A stretch of 64,000 nucleotides of DNA from assembly GCF_024713975.1 (NCBI RefSeq), contig NC_091096.1:1938501-2002500 (forward strand). Direction: 5' to 3'. The translations under genes were made by a program, and so were the position numbers. Within the stretch, counting starts at the first letter, position 1, and each line of letters starts with the position of its first letter. This stretch comes from Paralichthys olivaceus. Taxonomy: Eukaryota > Chordata > Actinopteri > Pleuronectiformes > Paralichthyidae. The notes under the pieces were generated by a model. It saw only the letters and a program-made list of their open reading frames with translations. It was not told the origin of the DNA and did no database searches. This document shows positions 35,401-47,700 of the stretch, piece by piece.

Positions 35401-38400
35401 GTGTACAAATACTAAATACCAGTTTGAGTCTTCATGTGAGACTCAATGAGCTTAATTCATTGGACCTTTTTAAGTAAAGAACGGTTTCACCTCCACTGTC
35501 ACTGGATGGACATTTGTTACCATAAAAGGTTTCATTAATCCTGTCAGTGCTGCAGACTGTGCTGTTAGCTGTGCCCATTCATATTGTCAGTCATGCTTTG
35601 GACATTCTGGGACAACCTCCACAATCAAACTCACAAACACACTTGGACACATCCGAGCAGGAAACAGCTTTTTATCTGCAGGGCACAGTGGCATAACCAG
35701 TTAGTCCAAGTACTCTCAAAGAGTGAATATTATTAGTTCTGCTGTCATGTCCCAGACTGTCCCAAAGTCATGGGGTCAGTGAATCGATCTCAGATTTCTT
35801 AAAAGTCTGAAATCCATCTCACGGGTGTAAAAGTAAAGAAGCAGCGATTCCCCAGTGGTTTGGTGATCTGGTTTCAAATTCTCTATTTGCACAATGGCAC
35901 ACTTGTTCCTGAATTCTTGCAGAAAGACATTCTCAGAAAACATTTTCACCAAAGTAAAAATGTCAGTTGAAGTCAGTCTTAGTTAAGAACTCAAAGTACG
36001 ATCGTGCTGACCAAAGTTTTTCTTAAATTATCAAATCATTATTTCAGAATTCCTCTCCTCTGACGGTCTGAAATGCCGACGCATTATAATGTTGTCGTAG
36101 TTTTTATTTGTAGTTGGTCAAATTTAATCGTCAAAAAATAAAACATTGATTCTTTTGTGAGCATAAAACTCTCGTGTGGTTGTAATTGTTTCCCCTCATA
36201 TCTCCCAAAGGGCTGCGTCGTCGTTAAGTATTTTGTCACAACAAACTTACCCACTTGTAATAATGACACAATCAAAATGACGATGCTGGTATCTGGAGGC
36301 AAAACGTCTGGAGGCAGATGGTAACACCGGGATTGTCACGACTTTATTAGCCAATGGGAAACTTGCCCCGTGGCGACTCATCACTCTCCTCTCCTCTCTT
36401 CTGTGACCCCAACTCTCTCCTCCTCTCCTCCTCTTCCCTCTGGCTCTGCAGAGAAGGCATTAATAGCCAAGAGAGGAGGACAAAGACGACAGTGGAGGTG
36501 AGATGAGCTGCAAGGACAGTCGCCCTGCTGCTGCTGCTGCCTCTCAGTCTCTGCAGCTCACAGATTGTAGGAAAACATGGGCGTCTGGTAGAAAGTGAAT
36601 TCTTGGATGCACCACCTGCTGTGGCTGCTTTTGTGTTTCACTTAAATCTCTGTTCCCAGTGATTTCTGTCTGTATCAGCCGGTGTTGATTAGGTGCTCAG
36701 ATTTGCAGCTTTGTTTGCCTGTGATTAGACAGCAGTTACCAAACAAACAAAAGATTAACAGTGTTTGACAGTTTGATTAAAAGATTGAGAGCCTTCCCCC
36801 AGATTAAGCTTTAATAATGCAGCTCTGCATGTAACAGGTTTGTGTGGTTGAAGTAATGAACTGACCGGAGGCTCGTTCCACGTCAGGGAATCTTTTATCC
36901 AGCTGCCGACCAATGGCATCAATGACACACGGGTGAGAAAATCCCATCACTTGTCATATCCAGGCACAGTAGCATCATCGACATCATAGATTTCCATCCA
37001 TCCATCATCTATACTGGTAACAATGGTCCAATATGGTGTCGTCAGAATTCTTACTTTATTCAGCCAACACTTCAAAACCCCCAAATCTTCGAATACGGCA
37101 AAGAACAAAAAAAAAGTTAATCTGTTATCATGCTAGATCCAGAATAAGTTAATTATAGCAATAAATCAGACTCTATTTATGCTTATTGGCTGGTTAGATG
37201 GTCACTCTGTTTAAACAGCTATGGCTAAACTTGTTTCTAGTGGTGACCATGATTGTACATGAAACTTGCAGTCTATCTTTCTTTGACTTCAGTGTCGGGG
37301 TTAACCAGAGACGCTGTCGTGTGAGTTATTATTTCCCTTTTTCAGTCAGGATGCTGTGTGTAAGCAGCACTGTCTGAAAGGACACCGCAGCTTTCCATGG
37401 TTTCAGTCTGCGGCCTGAAAACGTTTCCTCATTAAAACCTGAGTAGAAATCTACACTTCCTCGTCCCTCCTGAGCGCTAATGCCAACTGAAGTGACCCCA
37501 GGCTAATCACAAAATCTGGACAAGATCAGAGACGTTCTTTCCAAATGAAAATCTGAGTTAACCCCGACGCCCTCCGCTCACCGTATTTAGCAACGTTTGA
37601 GTAAAAGCAACCATGAAAGGGAAAAAATGTCCAGGAGCATCAGCGAGGATGTCAAGTGCGGAGAGGAACATAATCTCCTAGTGTGTGTGTGTGTGTCTGT
37701 GTGTGTGGTTTAAAAAGAGGCTCCCTGAGGAAGTGTCTCCTCTCACCACTCTGTTACCTCACAGACCATCACTGGTGTTAATTTAAGAACTAAAGTGCTG
37801 GGTTTTATTATAGATGTTAGAGCATCCACACTAACTCTGCTCAAATTGCCAACATAAAAACTTTTTTTACAGAATAAACAATGGTGAAAATATTTGCATT
37901 TATATTTTACGCAAAGAAATGTGTTTACTTTCTAAATTTCACTTCCGTATATTTGCTTGTGTTTTCTTTTTATTTATGGTTATTAACTGTAAATGTTTTG
38001 GTTAAACTGTGAAATATTAATTTTCATATAATACATTTCTTTGTTGTAAGGGTTTGATAATTACATTTTAGGAATTATTGCCAATTCAAAAAAAAAATAT
38101 ATATATACTGTACACACACACACACTCACACACTCACACACTCACACTCACTCTGTCTGCGGACTGGGTTTAAATCCAGATTAAAGTTTCATTAACACCA
38201 GTAAAGACGTTTGCCTCCCGGGCAGCAGCCTGTTAACCCGGCGACACTCGGTGTAGACTTTCAGCTCCGTCATCCTCCAGTTTCTTCACCGGCCTCCAAC
38301 TGAACATTTTCTTCTTGTGTACATTTTCATGTTGGAATTATCATGTTCAGATTAGTTTAAGAGATAGAAATATAATTCACTTCAGCTCATTTGAAGATAA

Positions 38401-39177
38401 AGGGTTTGTAATAGTGTATTCTGTATATTAATGAAGTATTTCACATACAACAAGGACGACAACAACAAACACACCCACACGCCTCCCATGTTTACTCAGA
38501 CCTACTTGAATCACAGCCAGGTTTAGAAGACACATCAACCACTTCTGCAGTTTCCTAAAGACTCAACTCTTGTATTGTTGGTTTTATCCATTCAGCTTCA
38601 TCCTTCCAGTTTTTCAAAACACAATCTTGTTTATCTTGTTTAACCTTTAATCGATCATCTGAGATCATCCAAGAAGTAATTAGTACATTTGATGAAAACC
38701 AGTCCGTGCTTTATCGAGTCATTTTGTACACACACACACACTGCTGCTAGAAAATACCTAATTAAAGCACCATCTGCTGAGTCGTGTGTTTCTCTCCTCA
38801 GCCCAGACTGGACTTTTATTTGACGACCTCAACATTTACTCTTCGTTTGCAGCTCTCAGTGTCTGACCTCCATCTTTTTACAGGATGACGATGCTTTATT
38901 GTTTTCCTTCTCTGTTGTCACCTTATGTGCACTACCCTGTCTGTGCTTTCTACACTAACCTGCGTGTCAGGTGAACACTCTTTGAATATCTGTGTGTGTG
39001 TGTGTGTGTTCTGACAGGAGGCCGATGGTGATGACAGGCTGGGTCTGCAAGGTGACGCAGAGGGAGAGTGTGACATTGACTCCAAAGCAGACACTCCAGA
39101 TGTTCCTCTCTCCACAGCAGACACAGACAACACTCCACAATGCCTGAACAAAGCTCTGGAGGGCCTTCCGCCCAGGT

Positions 39178-39227
<50 letters not shown>

Positions 39228-41827
39228 CTTAACAAGCTTTCTTCAAGATGGTGGAAAGCGTGAGCAGACACAGTTAAGTGTAAACGATCATGTTCAGGAA
39301 ATATAAACCATTTTATTTTTTAATAAATCACTAACTTGTTCATTTCACACGACTCGATTTTCTTCTCTGCTGTGATTTCAGCCATAATTCTGTTGTAACA
39401 AGCAGATTCTCCTCCGTCTTTCATAGAAAGAGCCTGACAGAGTGATTGATCACCTCCCCTGCACCATGTAGGTTAATTGGACCAGAAATAGATTGAAGTC
39501 CACAGAGGTGCATGAACACGCCCTTATTAATGTAGTGGAGGAAATACAGTAACTCTCTGCATCTCATCAACCTGGAGATTCACTGCAGGTCTGTGACTGT
39601 GACACATCCTCTCTGGGGTTTCATATATATATATATATACATACTGTATATGTTGCTAACCACAAGTAAAGTTTGATAAATTCATTGAACACATGAATTA
39701 AAACACATCAACAATTAAAAGTCCTGTTTACACGTGTGCAAATACACTTAATGCAAAGATTTCAAGACTGTGGATCTACCTGCTCCAGTCAGCAGCACCT
39801 TGTGTGACGGAGGTTAGATACACGGACGAGTGGTGGAGGGTGTGACCAATGAGCGACGGCCCTGTTACAGGGCTTAAAGGCTCACGAGGAGGGAAGCACT
39901 AATCCCTGCTGGCTTGAACGGCATTGGAGCCGGTGTGCTGCAGAGAGAGCTGTGGATGAACAGACTGCAGAAAGAGGGAGGGAGGGAGGGAGGGAGGGCG
40001 GGGGAAGAGAAACAGATGGAGAAGCTGTAGTAGAAATAAAGAGGAGGAGGTGGAGAGAGGAGGAAGGATGGTGCTTTTAGTGCGAGTGAGTCAATGACTG
40101 TGGGAGGCAGACGGGGAGAGAGAGTGAGCGCGTGGAAGCAGCAGCTCTTTTGATGACGCAGCTGTTTTCCTCCTCCATTCACACGAGCTCCTGTGCAGCT
40201 CTGAGCTCGTCCCTCTCTTTTGTTTTGCTCGCAGGCGGTCGGCATGCAGCTGTTCGCCTCGCAGCAACACGGACCAGCTGACGTGTTGGGACAAACACAT
40301 TCCGCACTTTTAGGCACGCTAGTGTCACGGCACAGGTCGTACCGGTTTAACGGTTTGTTGTAAGATGCAGGTGGTGATAATAAGCCTTGAAAAGTGGCCA
40401 CAGCATTAACACGATACCTTGATTTCATCCTGTAAGTCACGTTTAGACCAAGAACTACCTGGAACTTTAAAAAATATATAATTGTCGAGTCTTGACGATC
40501 CACTCAAAGCCCTTGAAGGTATTAATACCGTTTTCGCCATTCCCCCATTCATACTTTCTCCATCATACATCATTCATAAACTGCTGGCCCAGCCGTCAGG
40601 GGCAATTTGGAGTTCAGTATCTTGCTCAAGGACACCTCAGCACGTGGACAACCCGCTCCACCTCCTGAGCTACAGCCGTGTTCAAGACCTATTCTGAAGC
40701 CAGCCCCCGGGGGAAAGTGGGTGGATGTATTTAATGACTTTGGTGACCCAAAAGACGTCACAGTTAAAAAAACAAAACAGAAACCTTGTGCTGTCCTCTC
40801 ATCAGACAGCCACTGACGAATGCTTTAAAGCTTCTCCTCTTTATTATGATTATTAAGAAAACACGTCAGCTCTGTAAATTCAAAGCTTTACAACTGCAGC
40901 TTTAGACGGTAAATTATACACTGTATACTTTCCTCTTACCTTTCTTATGGAGTGTAAATATTTGAAAGTAATTTTCAGAAAGGAAATAAATCACTAATTC
41001 AAAGTTTCCTTTCTCCACAGATGGAAGAACTACTGGATACGAGGGGTTCTGTCGTTAGCCATGATTTCAGGCTTTTTCCTCATCATCTACATGGGACCTG
41101 TCACTCTTTTATTAGTGGTAAGGGACAGCACTTGATGCCATGGCTGTTGTTTGAGTCCTCAAGGCATCTGTTCATGTCCATGTGTCACGTTTCCGTTCTG
41201 CTCCTGTCCTCTGATACAGGTCATGACCGTCCAGATCAAGTGTTTTCAAGAAATCATCGACATCGGGTACAGAGTTTACCGTTCCTACGAGCTGCCCTGG
41301 TTCAGGACTCTGTGCTGGTGAGTAGAGGATGTTACAACAGCAGCAGATAAACTCTAGAAACGTGTTTGACAGAGAATCGTGCAGTTATCTGACCTTTCTC
41401 TTGTGTTAACGGACACACAGGAAGTGGTTTGAGAATCAGTAAAGCATCTGCAGTGTGGTCGGAGATAAATCAGAGGGTGGAATGTTTGTATTTCATAATT
41501 AAAACATGTTGATCTACAGTAAAATATCTAACGTAAATATTTCAAGAATTGTGTGGTATAGTATATTATAGTGTATTGGTTTGTAAGCAGGTTGTAGAGG
41601 TCAGTTAACTCAGCTCTTCAGTGAAACATTGACTCGGTTCGTCTGCAGTCACGTTCTCTGAATAAGCAACATCGTCCTCTGTTTGCTCCCATTGAGTGTT
41701 ACCTTTGCATACACAGACACACGCCCACAGTATGTGGCAGCAGCGCTCAGCCAGGAGCAAAGATCAATGCCATGTTGGAAACAAAAGAAGGCTAATTGAA
41801 ACTTGCCCTTTCACCTCGGGCCACCCA

Positions 41828-41874
<47 letters not shown>

Positions 41875-44748
41875 ACAGGTCAATGTACAGTCTGTCTAAC
41901 ACTGTCAGACCTTTAAACCCAGTGACCCACACAAGAGGTTTTTTCATACGTGAGCTCATTTCTGCATAAACTCATGAACTGCTCTGTGTAGAATAAAACC
42001 AAGAAGCACTCAAACATACTTGAGGCTAACTCAAATACCATGTCAAGTAAAACTAGTCCCGCTTGTTTCTGTGCCTCAGGTACTTCCTGATCTGCGTCAA
42101 CTACTTCTTCTACGGTGAAACCGTGGCAGACTACTTCGGGGCTCTGGTGCAGAGGGAGGAACCTCTGCAGTTCCTGGCTCGCTATCACCGCTTCATCTCC
42201 TTTGCTCTGTATCTTGCAGGTGACTCCCACCCTCAAGACTCGTGTATCTCAGAGAAGAAAACAAAAACATGCTCTTTGGCCCGTACGCTCCCACTCCCCT
42301 TTTCTTTATGAAATAGATTTCAAACAATTCACATCGCTGAGGAGAGAATAAAAAAGAGAAACAAAAACCGCAGGAAGACATTCAGTATAAACCGGTTTGT
42401 GAGTTTTTATAGTCAATTAAATTGTGACATATTTAATCTTTTCATGCTTTTTCCTGCTGCAGGAGCTTTAATTGCAATGAAAACACTGTCATGAAAACAC
42501 TGAGCTGAGCTTTTTATCATCACGTCGCAGTTCACCAGTGATTTGTATCAAGACCTGTAAAAAGAAGTCAGCTTATTTCTAGAATTTTACCGAATGGATC
42601 GTACTATTTGTTTGTTTCCTGCTTCTCTGGATCACATGACACTGATTTACAAACACATGCTGCTTCTTCTGGCGCTACATTTATAAAACAGAGAAAACCA
42701 CACATGCACACCAAAGAGGAAACAAAAGTTATCACTTACAGAACTATTACATGTGTGGATTCAATAAATTTTCTCTCTTCTCTCGTGCCCTGTCCACACG
42801 AATGCGGTTATTTTGCGATACAAACTTTTATGCTCTGAGTAACAGCCTCTCGTCTACACGCAAACAGTTTCAAGACAATAAAACTGAGATATTTATGAAG
42901 GTCTTCCATAGAGCAGATGGCAGAACTGTTAATACTGCCTTTACTTCACTGTGAGCAAGATTACACTGTTAGTTTGCAGACTGAGCTGACTTTTCAAGTT
43001 AGCCCTGACTTTCAGCTGCGTCGCTACTTAAGTTTTAACATCTACAAGAACAAAGCAAATTCTGAAAACAAGTCTTCACAAATAGTTTTTCTTACTTTTG
43101 AGATAAAACTAAAAACCATGTTCGCCACTTGTATTTATTAGAACAAAACTGAAGTCACAAATCGAACCTCTGAGATATCTGGATGTGATGATATGTCAAT
43201 GAATATATCCTTTTGAGGCAAGAAGGTTTTGACAAGTTAAAAGATTTTTAAACGAAAAATGAAAAAACAACATCCATCTGAATGTAGATGAAGCATTTCC
43301 AGAGGATTTGGTTAAATTTAAACCACGGTGGGATCTGTTGTCGCAGCAGCTCTTGGATTTTTCTGATGCTGCTGCTGCGACAACAAAGATTCCCTGTGGG
43401 ACGAATACAGGATCTGTCTGCTGATCGCTCAGTGGTTAGTTTCAGAGTCCGACACGGGGTGAACACGTCGGCCCGAGTCTCGCTGACATAGCTGTCTCTC
43501 AGTTGACCCAGCGTCGGCGTCAGCTGTAGTTTCAAACCCCAAGGACACCCTGAGGGTCGTCCCAGGTTCATGTGGACAAACCTGACCTGAGGAGTCCGAA
43601 TTCAAATCAGTGCAAAATCCAAACAGTGATAAACGTCCTCTCAGTGTTTCATGAAAACAATAATCTAAGTTGTGTAGTCACTGTCATGCTACACACAGAC
43701 ACACACACCTCCCTGTACTTTATATAAGATGTGTTGTTGTTGTTGTGATCCACAGATTTTTAAAACTCTGTAATGTTGGAGTTTAAACTGACAGCATGTT
43801 GTCTACTCTTTCACAGGTTTCTGCATGTTTGTGCTGAGTTTAGTGAAGAAACATTACCGCCTGCAGTTTTATATGGTGTGTATCAGCCAAGTAACCCTCT
43901 CCTCCTCCTCCTCCTCCTCCTCCTCTACTACACCACTCACCTTTCTGTCCACCTCCCTTCACCGCTTCCTGCTCCCCGCTTCGTCCCTCTGACAAGTGTC
44001 TGGAGTCTCATCTTGTGCTTTGCTGTTGCCATTGGAGAAGCCTCTTTGGACATTACACAGCGTTTGCTCTCGAATGCTGTAACCCCTTATGTTAATTGTG
44101 CATCAGACACATCAGCTGCTTTCAGACGCGCACTGAACTGTGGATAATCCCCCGACGTTCTCTGGAGGGGTTCTGTATGTGAAGAAGTTCCAGAGAATGT
44201 CTGCAGCAACTCACTCACATGAAGCCCCTCTGGAAAATTTCAGTAAAACAGCTAATGTTAACAGTGCACGTGTGAAAGCAGCTCCAGATTATCTGTGCAT
44301 GTCACCGTGCGGAGTTTAAACCTGGATTAACTCAGGACTTCTGCAGTGGCTTCAGCTTCTCATGCATCTGTTGAGCTCCCCCTGACATCTGAAGGCTGCT
44401 GTGATGCAACGCAGTGCATTGGCCTGGACTGACTTTATTGCCCATTTAGCTTTTATTGAGTTTTCATCTTGCAGGCAAATCTATGCAAATGCTTTCATTG
44501 CAGACATCCACAGAGTGTTTCCTTAACCGCCCATTCAAAACACGATCATCTCCACCCGCAACAAAGTGAACGTTTCCTCAGCTCATGTGTGTGTTTCATT
44601 CTTTTATGTGAGGAAGATTTTAAAAAAATGCTGCTGTCTTGTTATTTGCATGCATCTCCACAAAATCCTTGTTTGTGACATCTGCTGCCTGCTCTTTTCT
44701 CACCTTAATGTATATTTAAGTTTTGATGCATATGACATTTGCTCACTC

Positions 44749-44789
<41 letters not shown>

Positions 44790-47700
44790 CTTCGTCAGTG
44801 TCCTTCACCTCATCCGCCTGTTTGTTTGTACTATTCCACTATTTCTGACACGAGCCAACTTCTGAGCAGGCGCGGCTACATTCCAGTGCAGTGACACTGT
44901 CGTGTTTGTGTTTGTGTTTGCCATTCCAGTTTGCTTGGACCCATGTGACCCTGTTGATTGTGGTAACTCAGTCCCACCTTGTCATTCAGAACCTGTTTGA
45001 AGGAATGATCTGGTAAGCAGGACACAGACAGACCGGAGGAACCGTGTTGTTTCTGACTATCGCCACGTGTGTGTCGTTGCACCCGTGTTCGCTGTTGTGT
45101 AGCTCGTCATGCTGTTAAAGTTTGAACACTGAACCGGCAACAGATAATTTAATATAGATCATTCGTATTCTGTTTTAATTAACTTCTCTGAAGATAGCAA
45201 ATCATTGAATTTCACAATAAAAACATGTTGTCACGGTAGAAAACCACGAGAATACTTTCCCTGCCTGCCATTTACCAGTTTATAGAATAGATCATATATT
45301 TCCCAGCCGCAGAGAAGTGAGTTTCTCTTGTGGTTGGTTTCATTTCTCCCTCCACCTCTAAACGCTTTTGTTAAATCCTATTTTCTAGGTTCATCGTTCC
45401 GATCTCCATCGTGATCTGTAACGACATCATGGCCTATCTGTTTGGATTCTTCTTTGGGAGGACTCCTCTCATCAAGGTAAATCAAACGCGTCTCAGTCTT
45501 GATAATGAATTTTTTAATTACAGTTAGTGGGTTTACTTTAAACTGTACAGTGTCTAATAGAGTGCAACGGTGGGAAGACACGAGTATATTCAGTTACTCT
45601 TGAGGACAGCTGGGAAGAGACGGCCTCTATTTAAATCACATGGAGGCGAGTAAAAACCACGTCATGCTGATATGAAAGAGGGTTTCTGTCTCTCACCCCT
45701 GCAGCTCTCACCCAAGAAGACCTGGGAGGGCTTCATCGGCGGTTTCTTCTCCACTGTGGTTTTTGGCTTCATCGTGAGTACATCACATTCACTGCTGCTG
45801 CTGCCTCACATGCTCGTGTGTTTTAGGGCTGAAGTCGACCAAAGAAAATTCTGCTGGACTGAAATTCGTGCTGGATTAGTGACAGGGACAAAATATCTGC
45901 ACGTTATCTCCAGATTCATTTAGTTCTCTAAATCTGGGAACCTCACGGGGCGATGTGTTCACTTCCTGGCGAGCAGCGCTAGTGGTACACAGTTTGATCG
46001 TTTTCTAGAATGGGCCAGAAAGTTCGAGCACGAGTAAACATCTGTTCACACGTGTAGTTAAACTTGTACAAGTACGTGACGGTTAAATGACTCAAATACC
46101 AAACCTGACACATCAAGTCATGTTTTCACATAGACGTTGTGTTTATCGCACGGACATTACAACTTTATAAAAACGTTGATACACTCAAGTTAGCAGTTCA
46201 ACTCTCTTTAAATTCACATCATCATCAGTATATGTTTGTATTTATATTAGATTCATGTGTCAACAACTAAAAAGGAAACTACCAGTAAAAATAACGATAT
46301 ACTATTTGTTTCATATTTAATCTCCGATTTGTTCAAACACAAATTTATCGGAGCGTCCAAACGAGGTTCTCCTCCTGTCGATGCCGTGCCGTGTTTGTTG
46401 TTGAGCAGAGTTTATGCTCGACTTTGTGATCACATCAAATCGCAGCACACGGACGCCGTCTTTGACACGGTGACGGTTGGTTTGGAGCCGACTCTGAATG
46501 AACCCTCAGTAAAAACATCAGTTCCCTGTTCCTCCCACCGCCGGAGGTAATGGATTAATCTTGGAAGATAATCAATGAGGCTGTTTCCTCTCTCTCTCTC
46601 TCTCTCTCTCTCTAAAGTAAAAGTACACATAGATAGACTACTACTTTCTGCTCAAGTAAAGTACATACAGTATAAGTACTAAGTAAATGTACTTTGTTAC
46701 ATCCCGGACTTTGGGTGGAGAGCGAGTTGAAGGGTAAAACAGTATTTCCGTCTACGGTTAACCCGTCAATAGTGAACACAAACAATTCATCTGAAAATAA
46801 CGAGAGCTGGTTATCACATCCTGCTGCTGCAGATAAAAACTGCTGTTACCAAAGCTGCTGGCAATTTCCCATCATGCCTACGACTGCCAGACACTGTTTT
46901 CACAACTTACAAGTCACATGATCTCCAGCTCCCGTCTCACGTTGTGTTTGGAAGTTGGATTTCTTTGATTTTTCTCTGCATCATTGATGTTTTTGTGTCA
47001 TTCCGATGGTACAAAGTGCGATGATCCCGATGACACATCGATGTCCGCGGACTCAGACGCTGATCTTTGCTTGTTGTTGTTTTTTTGGTTCCGCCCTCAG
47101 CTGGCCTACCTCCTGTCTCAGTTCCAGTACTTTGTTTGTCCTGTGGGATTCAACAGTGAGACCAACCGCTTCACAGTCGAGTGTGAGCCCTCTGATATCT
47201 TCGTGATGCAGGAGTACACACTTCCTGCTGTCATACAAAACACCCTGACATGGGTAAGTCTCTTTCCCTTTGGCATCAACTGAGACCAAATAATATATAA
47301 TTATTCACTGTGGTAAAGATATTAACTATATTTATTTACTGCCATATTATTATCATCCCCAAACTCTGAAAAATATTTTACCAGCCGAGATAATCTTTTG
47401 AATCACTTCTTAAAACTTTAGTTTAAAATAAAAATAACTTTCATTTCTGTGTGAACTTGAAATTATTTTATTAACTTGATTTATTTAGATGTTGTTGTTG
47501 TTTTATCCTCATATGAAGCACTTTGTAACTTTGTCAAGAAAAGGGCGACACAAAGAGGCTTATTATCGTTTTTATTATTATTCGTTAGTGAATTAAAACA
47601 TTTTTCTTTCTGATATTTCCTGATTATGTAAATTCTCCAATTCACCACACGTGTAAATATTTGATCCGCTCTCCGCCGATACACAATTTAGCTTTTTTCT

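Larger units (their letters stand above)
32473..39017 (+). other. cds1: CDS1 intron 1 (6.5 kb)
   Basis: No gene is supported inside. It holds the rest of the CpG-rich region (to about 32.7 kb), two probable dispersed-repeat fragments (33.4 and 34.8 kb), a short exon-like segment at 36452-36497, GT runs near 37.68 kb and a TG run just before exon 2. The remainder looks anonymous and A/T-rich. Confidence 0.8.

Noticed and set aside
39874..40503. 209-codon minus-strand frame in CDS1 intron 2
   Set aside because: Rich in Ser/Pro/Leu from the complement of purine-rich tracts, no homology; overlaps the GGGA repeat.
43320..43387. Inverted repeat around GATCTGTTGTCGCAGCAGC ... GCTGCTGCGACAACAAAGAT, considered as a hairpin RNA
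   Set aside because: The arms pair well (TTGTCGCAGCAGC with GCTGCTGCGACAA) but nothing else indicates a microRNA: no known seed and no conservation evidence. Left as a possible hairpin only.
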